DNA of 64,000 nucleotides, taken from contig JANVCC010000025.1 in NCBI GenBank assembly GCA_025345505.1, positions 1,472,971 to 1,536,970 on the forward strand, in the 5' to 3' direction. Position 1 is the stretch's first letter. Each line of letters starts with the position of its first letter. Under the pieces are notes generated by a model. The model did not search any database. It saw only the letters and a list, made by a program, of their open reading frames with translations, and had not been told where the DNA came from. Positions 1 to 9,700 of the stretch are shown here, one piece after another. The DNA is from Todiramphus chloris collaris. Lineage: Eukaryota > Chordata > Aves > Coraciiformes > Alcedinidae. The translations under genes and the position numbers were made by a program.

Positions 1-1125
1 CCATTTCTGGAAGTAAATGCAGAGACATGGAACATGACAATACACTTCCATAGCCTACAGGAAGACTTCATATATTGAAAACAAAATTTGAAACAGTATT
101 TGCCTCACTAGGATAAATAACCTATAAACACTCTCCATTCATAGCAGCAGCTGCAATCTAACAGTTTTTATTTTAGTGTAGTTGCTGCACTTCAAAATTG
201 AAGGCCTAACAAAGCTTTGTGTCATATGCATAGTATCCAGGGTACTACCCAGGAAACAAAACCCACGTTGTACAGCTACGTACCAAAACTTCAAATGCAT
301 TATCTCTTCAAAAAGGCAAAAGTTCCTTGCAATGCTTCCTTAATTGGTTCGTTAGCAATAATGAAGCTTAGCTCCCTAATGTACACCTGAGTCAGCAAAT
401 TCCTTGTCCAGGCTTAGGCAAGCTAGAGAAGTAACATCTCCTCCAGATGGAAATTAATTATTAAGCCATATTTATCAAGTGAGGGCAGCAAGGGGGATGA
501 CTCCCCAGGCAACTGCCAGAAGCCTAGAAACACTACCATAGCCTTCCTAAACATCTAAGCTGGCTGGATTTGCTCACTTCTCCAAATCAGGCTGCTTACA
601 TTAAATCCTAAAGGCCAACACACCACAGAGCTCAACGCGTGCTGCTGTGATCCCTGTTCTCCACCTCCAGTCAGCCTCTTCCAACAAACGCTGACTACAC
701 TGCTGCTGAGCTCCCTGGTTTTTCTCCAGCTCTGCCAAACCTATGCAGCCACATTCACCTTTCCTGAATGAGTTGCTCTTCCCCCTGGCTTTTGAGGAAA
801 AACCTGCAAAGGTTCTGCTTCATTCTGTTTATCAGTAAATGTCTCAAATCTTTAAAAACTGCCAGAGCAGTAAAGTCATTTCTGATCCATGGGACACTGT
901 TTACATACTGCTCTCAAAGTAAACCAAGGACGGAAGGCCGTGCTTTAGAGACGGGCTGAAACAGAAACACATGAGGGATTCACATCTTTCAGAAGAGAGC
1001 TGTCTTCTCACAGTTTGAGCCTCATCTGAGCACGGGCTGCATGCAGTACTTTAAACCTGCCATCTAGACTCCAGGTGCTGTAGAAAAGCACATCAGGGAC
1101 TCTCCCTTCTTTTTCTCAACCTGAA
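1..1125. other. 5' intergenic flank, no gene seen
   Basis: I see no coding exon, RNA gene or clear repeat boundary here. The only open frames are short and have no recognisable protein features. The base composition is ordinary, moderately AT-rich vertebrate intergenic DNA. Confidence 0.5.
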
Positions 1126-1129
1126 ATTA

Positions 1130-1400
1130 TTCCTGACCCCTGGTAACTCTGCCAAATATTGACCTTTAGCTTATGTAAGATTTTACTTTTCTGGTCCCTG
1201 TAGTTTATTCCCTTGTTGTATTTATATGCAGCAATCATATCTTGTCTTACCTAGCCTTACCATATCTTTATTTACCCAGCCTAAACAAACCACCTCTTTT
1301 AAGTGTTCTCTGATATGATAAGCCATCCAGATGTCGCAGATAACCTGCATGGCTCTGCTGTGCACCTGATTCACTCAGAATACATCTGTCTTGAAAAAGA
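1130..1400 (-). repeat. Old, decayed CR1-like LINE fragment
   Basis: Read on the + strand, the block runs through a series of phrases that I recognise as the reverse complement of an old CR1 3' region: a Tyr/Val-rich stretch with 'gcagcaatcatatcttgtc', then 'cccagcctaaacaaacc', then 'ctcttttaag' and 'atgataagccatcc'. The copy is heavily mutated and its ends are approximate. It is assigned to the minus strand because this word order is antisense to CR1. Recognition is from memory of the family, not from an alignment. Confidence 0.5.
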
Positions 1401-1597
1401 AGTATCTGGATGGCAAGTGTCTGGATACTGCTAATTCTAAAATCCATTTTTCAACACATAGGCCTTGTACCCTCCTGGGTATTGACATGACCTGTCCTGT
1501 CTTCACTGTTTGCTTGCAAATCATCCTGCCTTCTGTTCTTTCTCGATCTTACAGATCTCACTCTCCCAGTCCTCATTTTCGTGCTGTTGACACACCC

Positions 1598-1614
1598 ACT
1601 TTTTTTTTTTTTTT
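1598..1614. repeat. Poly-T tract
   Basis: A run of about 17 T. It could be the A-tail of a minus-strand retroelement or simple slippage. No attached element is recognisable. Confidence 0.7.
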
Positions 1615-4600
1615 AAGGAAGATCAGCTGCTTCTCTCTTCTTTCCCTATTTATCCTTCTTCTCTGACTTCATCTGCTTTATCTTCTGGGTATTTCCAAAG
1701 AAATCTAGAAACTTCAGATAAATGAGCCACTGAGTGATAGACATAGAGATGTAGGTGTCCTCAAGGAACAAAACCGTCTCCATTCCCCCCAAAAATGTCT
1801 TGTACAAAGTATAAAGTTGTTTACCACAGCCCCCATGCTGCCTTTCTTGGCCAAAAGATGATTTCTAGAGCCATCAAGGATCTATCCAATGGGTTTGGTT
1901 AAATATCTGACTTCTCTCGTTCTGCTTCGTTAGCTGTGAAATAGTGTTAAAAATGTATTAATATACAGATTGACAAATTTGATAGATGGAGCATTAATAA
2001 AATCGCAGCATTGTGTTAAGTTCTCAGAGTTAAGTGGTCATCTTTTGCTAGGATAGAATACAGGTCCCGCAACTACTGTATTTTAGACCATTACACAAAT
2101 TCACTTCTACCATTTATCATTTTATTCCCTGTCAGAATCTGTACACTTTATGAGCTAAAAAACATTCCTTGTAATGTCTTGATGTGATTCCAAATCCATG
2201 ACTTAAAATACACCCAACTCCCGGCAACGAAAAACCTCAGCTCGTCATTTCTGCTGATGGTATTTATCACACAAGGCAGAAAACGAGTTATTTATAGGAC
2301 AGTCTTTAGATTTTGAGTTTTATATGCCTAAAGTTCTTTTTCCTCCAATGAAAAGCTCTCTGAACATACTAGCAGAGAAAAAAAAGAACACAGTATATGA
2401 AAGCACAACCATCCTATCCCCACATTTTGAACAGTTTATGGAAACAAACTGGATAAAACATCCAGAAAACAGTAAAGAAAAAAACCAACACAAACTCTCT
2501 TGATCTCATACACCACGTACTAAAGAAACCAATCCAGTTTCTTCCCAAAGGCACACTTTCCATCTAAATTTAACCCTTCTGCCAGGTCTTCATTAGCAGT
2601 AATGAAGCAGTTCCATTTCTCAGCATCATTAATAAACACTGGGTCAAGTCTCATTTCCCAGCAAGACATACAGGGAATTAATGCTGGCTGTTTAACAAGC
2701 TGCACAGTCACAAATGCTGAATCAAATGACTTACAAAAACGCACTTCATAGAAGATGGAAAAGAATATGAAAACAGGAAGCCTTAGTCGCCCACTAGTCC
2801 TTTTCCAAAGCACAAAAGTTGCAATAAAAGTCTCATTTGTGACTTCCTTGTGAGAGCAGCTCACTGTTTTCCCCCTTGGAGTAACACCCCACTCACACTT
2901 CGTTGCTGCCAAGTCCTTGGGCTTTACCTCCCTCAGAGTACTCCTAACAAGGCCTCCCCAGAGCTGCAGCTGACCCTGCAGTACCAGATACCTTGAGCCA
3001 TTCCCACTTCTGTTCCTCCCACCAGTTTCCTCATCAGGCTCTTAAGTAACTTCTGCTCTTTACTATTTCACCACATATTCACTCATTCTTCTACATGCTC
3101 CTGAACTATTAGGAAGACTAAAGGAAGTGAATAAAAACTTAACTTCATAGGCTTGGATTCTGAAGATTCATCATTTTAAATTCTGCATATCCCACCATTC
3201 CTGAATATATGCATTTAAAGGGAACACCTTAAGCCATTATCTTTAGCTTGTTGTAATGATTGGAGAGGAACAGAGCACGGTGGATGTGATGATCATTCGA
3301 AGAAGGCATAAAAGAGATAAGGAAATGGTAGTTCCTAGGAGAAAGAAAAGGAGCATGCCACAACTGTGCCTCTTGCTGTGTTTTGAGCAACTTCCACAGA
3401 CTGCCTTGGTCAAGGGATGTTGGTTTCTTCCATCTTACTACTCAGACTCTCAGGGCCAGCAAGTTGGTAACATACATTGTGCTTTGTGAAGCCTCTAAAG
3501 CATGCCTGGCCCCCGCCTGCAGCTTGGGAGCACCAGAGGACACACAGAGCACCCTTTATTCACGTGACATTCCCTGAGTCAGGGCCTTTGGTGACCTCTA
3601 TGCCACTATCTTCTGTTCCTTGACCTTAGCTCTTCATTCATCAACATGAAGGAGGTTTGGGGTTATGGGGTTTGTTTGGTTTTTTTTTTTTTTTCCCACT
3701 TACACCAACTTAAGCAATTTCTCAGAGACTGAAGGATACAACCTACTTTTTGATTCCCCCAGGGACACAAGTTTCCCCTCTCTCCACACAAGTGTGTAAT
3801 ACACACATCCATTACAGCATGATATCAATAAATAATGTCATCCCATAGCAGGAGGACTTCACAGAAGGCAAAAGAAGTGGATTAAAATAGTTCAGAATCA
3901 AAATTCCCAACTGAATAAACCTTGTTTTCTCATTTCTTGAAGGGAAAAAGTGTATTTCTGTGAGCCTGCTCAAGAAAGGGAATAATGTATCACTTAGAGC
4001 ATCTAAGAATGTTAAGTATTTTCAAAAAGGTTGCTTAGTATAAATATTTCACAGAAGAATTGTCTTCTATTGTTTTATGATGGTTAACCTTGGCACTAGC
4101 AAAAGATAGCAAGTGCTTGTTGAAAGAACACTACGGATAAACAAAGCCATGGCTACACCAGATCTATCTTTCAAACATGGAGTTAGGATCTCCTTTCCTG
4201 TATATCTGAAACTTGTCTAAAGCGGTCATATAAATATTATCAAAATAGAGGGTCAGTATAACCTGAGCAATAATCCCACACAGTAGTTCTGAACAGAAAG
4301 GCAAGTGCAATTTGGAGAAATTCTGCTTCATGAGGAAAATCTATTATCCCTCCTTAAGTTGACATACAAAAGCAGGAAAAAATAGCTCCGTCAGGAGAGG
4401 CAGGAACATTTTGCCTTTTTTTTTGTTTTACCTAGAAAGCCAGTGATGAAATGTAAGAAAGGGTGCTTTCTATTGAAAAACTACAAGCACAATACATACT
4501 ATATTGATGGTGTCCTGAGAAAAAAAAATCAGAGCTAGGAAACATAGAAACAATTGCTTAGTTTTTGCCAAGCATTTTTCTTCTTACTGTACCTTCAGTG

Positions 4601-4890
4601 TGTGCTACTACACATCTTAGTCATACCAAGCAGATAGGAAAAGTAAGTCCAAAACCCTACAGAACAATAAAAAAAAAAAAAAATTGTTTCTAAAGAATCA
4701 AGAGCTTAAAATGACAGAGGGTTCAGTAGGAGAGTTACTCAGGTTTTGCAACAAAACAATGGAAAAAATACAGAATCTTACAAAGACTCCCATGAGCGAG
4801 ATCTTTTGAAAATGGCACCTCATGCAATCTGGATGCTTTCATTTACGTTCTGAGCTCTCAACTGTGATCCCACATGGCATTTTCTTTCTG
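1615..4890. other. 5' intergenic flank, no supported gene
   Basis: There is no supported gene. The longest open frame is a 130-codon minus-strand frame at 2520-2912. It lacks any recognised domain, splice context or codon bias, so it is not called. A T-run lies near 3680-3697 after G/T-rich sequence, and an A-run lies near 4670-4682. Both look like retroelement tails or simple sequence. Confidence 0.5.
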
Positions 4891-4897
4891 CACTTAC

Positions 4898-4987
4898 CTC
4901 TCCCTGAGGGATGGAAGGGGAAGTGCTCCATAAGAATCCAGATCCAGCAAACATTATAGGATACAGAGTCCATCCAGAAGGTCCAGC
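4898..4987 (-). other. Candidate internal exon on the minus strand, gene unknown
   Basis: Read on the minus strand, this 90-nt block is preceded by a long pyrimidine tract ending in CTAG and followed by GAG|GTAAGTG, a near-consensus 5' splice site. The block length is a multiple of three. The frame starting at its first base is open for all 30 codons (AGPSGWTLYPIMFAGSGF, then LWSTSPSIPQGE). A second frame is also open. I do not recognise the peptide and did not find partner exons. It may be an exon of an antisense or divergent non-coding transcript, a transposon-derived pseudo-exon, or chance. Confidence 0.25.
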
Positions 4988-4989
4988 CT

Positions 4990-6065
4990 AGCAAGGAGAA
5001 CAGAAGAAAAAGCATTGTGAAAGGCAGCTCTCAAGAAATGCTGCAAAATCATTTTGAATCAGAGTGCTTCAGACCCCCAATTAAAACTGAAAATATTTCA
5101 GTTCAGAACTTCTAAATGTTTGAGCGGAATATCTAAATTTTCTATAAATAATTCTTTTTTTAATTACACAGTATCTTATAATGCAAATAAAATGTTTCAA
5201 TAGCTCTCCATATTCTTGCTATTCAGTAGGAATTCATTAAAAAATCACCCCATCACAGTTTTTCATTTCTTACTGTGTTACTGTTTACATTTCTTACTGA
5301 CGAAGTTAGTAACTCCCAGATCAGGAGTTCACAGACACAGAGAGATAACAAAGCAGAGTCTTTGTCTGGTGTTTAATCTTGTTTTGAGTTTACCAGGACA
5401 CGTGCTCACTGGATGGCACCACATGGCCTGCAGAAAACCCATCTTCTGTTCCCTCTTAAGCTACTGGGGGAACTGGAAGAAATTTGAACTCGTGACCTCA
5501 GACTAAGTATTTGGCATAGGACCCTTCATCTGTCAAACAGCACTCAATGAAATCAAAGGTAGAGTGTTCCAGTACCCCCAAAATAATTTGTGTTTTAAGT
5601 AACCTGAATATGTTTCCTCTTTCCCCTGTGACATTTGTGCCAAGCTGCTCATGATCCTTTCTCACTTTTTCAATCAAGTTTAGGAAGCCTCATGTACCAA
5701 TACTGCAGGCTTCTGAAAGTCTTGCCCGACTTACTATTTTGGAACAATCCTCACTCATTGATTCACTAGTTTCAATTCCAGGCCACGTGGAGGAGCAATG
5801 CAGAATACTAACAGCAAAATAACTGTCCTACTTTTACTTGTCTCAGTTCAATGTAACTGCTTTTTCCCCCAGCATCTCCACATCTCACACTCCTGCAAGC
5901 CTTCTCCCACCCAACCTCCTCCTCAACTCCCACCACCCTTGCAAAACTTCACATTACATTTCTAGCTTATTTGTGTCTTTCACACCAGCTCACCTCCTCA
6001 GAAGAGATTTATTTATGGTTTAAGAAATGACTGTTTCAAAACGCATGCTTTTTTTTTTTTTTTTA
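4990..6065. other. 5' flank between exon candidate and CR1 fragment
   Basis: No gene is seen. Short open frames here have no features. A pyrimidine- and C-rich stretch at about 5860-5960 has low complexity. A run of T at about 6050-6064 abuts the CR1 fragment and corresponds to an A-run on the minus strand. Confidence 0.5.
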
Positions 6066-6168
6066 TTAATAGAGAAGGTTCTCCTCCTGCTCAGGTAGAA
6101 CCTCTTGGGTTCCAGTTTGGGGCCGTTGCCCTTTGACCTGTCGCTGGGCACCCGTGACAAGAGCCTAG
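6066..6168 (-). repeat. CR1 LINE fragment next to the CpG island
   Basis: The minus strand reads as an internal CR1 3'-region segment: a 'gcccagcgacaggtcaaagg' phrase, then 'caaactggaacccaagagg', then 'ctacctgagcaggaggagaa'. It lacks the downstream CR1 part and the usual octamer tail. Instead it breaks into 'ctattaat' followed by about 16 A. It therefore looks truncated at both ends. Ends are approximate. Confidence 0.7.
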
Positions 6169-6490
6169 CCCTATCCCCTTGACCATCAAACTTCAGATAT
6201 TTACAAGCAAATTTTCTGTGGCTGCTGGACGTGACCTTTTCTCCAGGGCCAACACACACCTCGGGAGGGGAACCAGCTGCCCCAGGCCCAACGGTGCTGC
6301 GCACAAAGCCCCCTGGAAGGCGGAAGGGAAAGACAAACGGACAGACGGACGGGCGGGCATGACCCGAGCGCGGCACCCACAGGCAGAGCACCCAAGGAAG
6401 GCCGGGCCGGGCCCGCCCGCTCGGCAGCTGCCAAGCGCCGCTGCCTCCTGAGGCCGGCTGGGAGCCACCTCCTCGCCCCGCTTATCAGGC

Positions 6491-6510
6491 GACGTCACAG
6501 CCCAGCCAAT
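6491..6510 (+). promoter_or_regulatory. CRE-like half site and CCAAT box
   Basis: GACGTCAC at 6491-6498 is followed after a short spacer by CCAAT at 6506-6510, inside the CpG island and about 240 bp before the SLC25A36 start codon. This pairing is typical of CREB/ATF and NF-Y sites in housekeeping promoters. The function is inferred from motif match and position only. Confidence 0.45.
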
Positions 6511-6653
6511 GCGGCCTCTGTTTACCTGGGGTGGGGCTTCGTGGCATATTCATGAGGGAGGCCGCGCGGCCGGCGGCTGCCGCAGCGGCTCCGGGCGGGA
6601 GGCGGAGCGAGGCCGCCCCGCCGCAGGAAGCCGGGCGGCCGCGGTGCGTATTT

Positions 6654-6749
6654 ATGCTGAGCCCTGCGGGGAGCAGCTCGGCTGAGCGCGGGGCGGAAGC
6701 GCCCGGCACTGCTCCCTCCCGCCCGCCGGGTTGCAGGCGACGAGGATGA
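6654..6749 (+). CDS. Upstream ORF, 31 codons, overlapping the SLC25A36 start
   Basis: An ATG at 6654 opens a 31-codon frame (MLSPAGSSSAERGAEAPG and on to a CRRRG end). Its TGA stop (6747-6749) overlaps the SLC25A36 start codon as ATGA. It can only be translated if transcription begins upstream of 6654. If the TATTTAT at 6649 acts as a TATA box, the mRNA would start downstream and lack it. Its start context is weak, with T at -3. The peptide is low-complexity and probably has no function of its own; any effect would be on start-site choice. Confidence 0.3.
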   Translation: MLSPAGSSSAERGAEAPGTAPSRPPGCRRRG

Positions 6750-6786
6750 GCCAGAGAGACACCCTAGTGCACCTCTTTGCCGGCGG
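6746..6786 (+). CDS. SLC25A36: SLC25A36 coding exon 1
   Basis: It encodes [13 protein letters not shown] plus two bases of Gly14. The donor is GG|GTAGGTGAAG at 6787. The next base after GGG would make an in-frame TAG, so the junction is fixed by joining GG to the A at 15376, which restores Gly-Cys-Gly-Gly. The start has A at -3, a good initiation context, and lies in the CpG island. Confidence 0.95.
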
Positions 6787-9700
6787 GTAGGTGAAGCCGT
6801 GAATGGCACCGTGCTAGCGCCAGCCTTTTTGCGGGGGCTGCTGGGGGGGCCACGGGCCACCCACCCACCCGCTCCTGCCTTCGCCGCCGCCCCCGTGAAG
6901 GGGGATGTGTAGTGGGTGCCGCCCTGAGGCTCCCCCCGCCCCTATTGCTGTCACCCCGGAAACGACTCCTGCTGGGTTCTCCCCTTCTCCCTGGGGGTCG
7001 TGCCCGCCGCGGCCTGGCCTGGGAAGCGGCTCGGCCGCGGCCTAGAGCGGCTGCCCGGCGGCGTCGCGAGGGCGCTGGCGGTGCGGGAGGGCCGCGGGGG
7101 TCTCCCCGGAGCGCTGCGAGGCGCTGCCGCCGCTCTGAGGGGCGGGGGGAAGCGAGCGGGGCTCTTGGTGGGGGGCTGCAGGCCGCGCCGAGGCGCTGCT
7201 GTGCGCCGCTTCCCGCCCCGCGCCCGGAGGCTCTTCCGGGCCTGCCCCGCGCCGGTTGCGCGCGTTTGGGCCCAGCTCTGCCCGAGCGGGCGGCCCTGGC
7301 CCTCGCTGGGAGCCGGGGCGCGCCGCCGTGTCTGCCGGGCCTGGCCTCGGGCGTTGCGTGTTGTCACGGACGGTGTGCGAGCGGTACGCGGGCCCGCGGG
7401 GGTGAAGGCGCACATTAGAAGCGGCCCATCCCCTCTGGTCTCCCTTCCCGGGGTTTGTCCCTTAGCTGGCGTGGGGGAACACGCAGAGTGCTCTGTGCGT
7501 GGGCTCCACCCCCCATCGCAGAGGCTGCTCCAACGGGTCTGTCTGCTCAGCAGTCTAGAAACGGCTGGTAACGGTGGAGCCAAAGGGCTGCCGCGTTACT
7601 GGAGTGTATTTCAGTGCTCTGGTCTGTACTGATTGTAGGTGTGGGGCCTGACACGGGTGTGCGTCTTCCACCCATGAAGCCAGAAGCAATCAGAGGAAAG
7701 AATGTAGCTACGAGATGTGGCCCTTGTAGCCTTGGTTAGGTTTGAGGTGACTCTTGCACCCTCAGAGGCTAACACAGATGTTAGCCTGTCATCATCTTTT
7801 TAAGCTTTATAACGTTCAGTTTGCAGCTACACAGCCTTGGGTCCCTCCGGGGATTAAGTGGGAGAGCACCTAGCTTGAAAGAGAAAGCTGAAGATCCTGT
7901 TTGGTGTAACAATAAAAGTGTGTTTGGGTAGTGAACATGGCTGTGCACAAGTGGGAGAAGTGACAGACTGAGAACAGACTTTGCATCCTAGGAAGAAGCT
8001 TAAAGCTTGAGTTTCAGTTTGTACTCCGTGACTCTGGACTGGGGTCTCTGAAGTGGAAGATGAATGTAGTGCTTGCTCAGAGCAGGCCTGGGTGAGTTGG
8101 ATACTCAAAAGCATGTTCTCTGCTTCTGACACATTTTGTGGGTTTTCACTGTTGCACAAGCACCAAATCAGGTGTGTGAGTGCTTTTTCACTGCCCTGAT
8201 TTCTGACACACTATGAGGAGAGGGATTTTGCAGCAGGAGGCCCAAGGTGTGGTAGTGCATGCTTATTTTTTTCTTTGGAATTCACATCCTTGTAAACATT
8301 CCGAAAAGCAGGAGTGCTGCCTGATTGTCACACTCGTAACTTAATAGTCCTTCAGAGGGGAGATTGCTGGGCAGAACTGTGTGTAATGATAGAGGCAGGT
8401 TAACAAATGTGGAATGTAAGACTGGATGACGATTGCTCAGCTCAACTGGTTCGTTCCTATTTTTTGCAGAGAAGTCTGGTCTACAGTTAGCTGCGGGCCA
8501 GCTGGGTCAAGGGTTATGCTGCGAGGAAAAGGCTGAATGTTGTTTCCTCCTGTGCCAGCCACATGCTGCGGGTAACCTTAGTGTTCAGCAAAGCTAACGG
8601 AGTGTATTTGGTCACATTTAGTAGGAAAGTTATTAAGGGTCATCTCATGACTTTTTGTGGGCTACAGATCACCTGAGTGATCTTTAGTCTTCAGTGGAAC
8701 TTGAGAAGGAAGGAAGCTTTGTTTTCCTTCAGGTTTCACTGGAAACTCTATGGCAACAATATGATTCTTTCGATCTGCAGTCCGCTTTTTTTTTTGCCAT
8801 GTCTAAGTTCAGTCTTCAGTTCTGTGTTTCTGTAATGACACTAAGTGATGATGTTGCTGTTTTAGCAATACAGGTGGAGCCACCCTGGATTTTTGCTGTA
8901 GCTGCCCAGCTTGTTTCTTGACCCCTTCAAGAACAACTGTAAAGCTGCAATACTCCTGGTCCATTACAAGTTTTATGTTGGAGTTATTTCATATTTCTAC
9001 TAATTTTTTCCCCTTCATTCCTTTTTCCCTATCTCTGTGTCCTTAACCCTTTCCAACAGAGCTGATATAGCAGTGCTGGCCTCTGGAGCAGTGATGGTGA
9101 GAGAATTACTCAGCAATTACTAATGGCTTCATTTTTCTAAAATAATTTTTACTCTAGTAGTTTCGATTTTAAGAATCCTGTCTCTGCTTTGTAACTATGT
9201 GTTAATTGCAAATACAACCAATATTTTGTGATAGAAATATTAACTCTACACCTAAAAAGAAATGAAGCCATTCTAAAATGAGCACTAAATGAATGTAGTT
9301 TCTAGCACCATGATTGAAGTGGTGCACTTTTTTCTAGGCTAAACTCTTGATTGTTTTATTTACTTATTTATTTTGAGGTACTTGTTTTTATTGCTCAGAC
9401 CTCTTCTATTTCAGGAACCAAACTGTGGGGTTTATTTTTTCTTGCATGCTTTCTGTTTTTCCATCTCCTGATCAAATGGGAACTGTTGTCACTGTAGACA
9501 CTACGTTGGTAGTATAAACTCAGGTGCTTTCATTCCAAACCAAGAAGAATAATTACTTGAACATTCTGCATCCTGGAATTACGAAGTCTTGTTATTGAAA
9601 TGTAGGCTTTAGATGAACATTTTCATGCAAGTATGTAAGTAACACACTTTTCTAGTTACCAGACTACTTAACAACAACAAAAAAGTAGTAGAAAGACCTT

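Larger units (their letters stand above)
6240..7530 (+). promoter_or_regulatory. SLC25A36: CpG island promoter of SLC25A36
   Basis: GC content and CpG density rise sharply here compared with the AT-rich flanks and fall back by about 7550. The island covers the upstream region, the 5' UTR, coding exon 1 and about 0.75 kb of intron 1. Visible elements are a GACGTCAC CRE-like half site (6491-6498), a CCAAT box (6506-6510), several GC-rich Sp-type stretches, and a weak TATA-like TATTTAT at 6649-6655, about 90 bp before the start codon. Long open frames on both strands in this block are the usual effect of GC-rich DNA with few stop codons and are not called as genes. Confidence 0.85.

Noticed and set aside
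2520-2912. 130-codon minus-strand open frame
   Set aside because: No recognised domain, splice sites or codon bias. Its length is within chance expectation for a window of this size, and it overlaps no island or promoter.
6020-6391. 123-codon minus-strand frame near the promoter
   Set aside because: It runs through a CR1 fragment and a poly(A) stretch (Lys run), so it is repeat-derived.
6912-7632. 168- and 210-codon open frames on both strands in the CpG island
   Set aside because: GC-rich DNA has few stop codons. The peptides are Arg/Ala/Pro/Gly-rich on both strands, and the region is the start of SLC25A36 intron 1.
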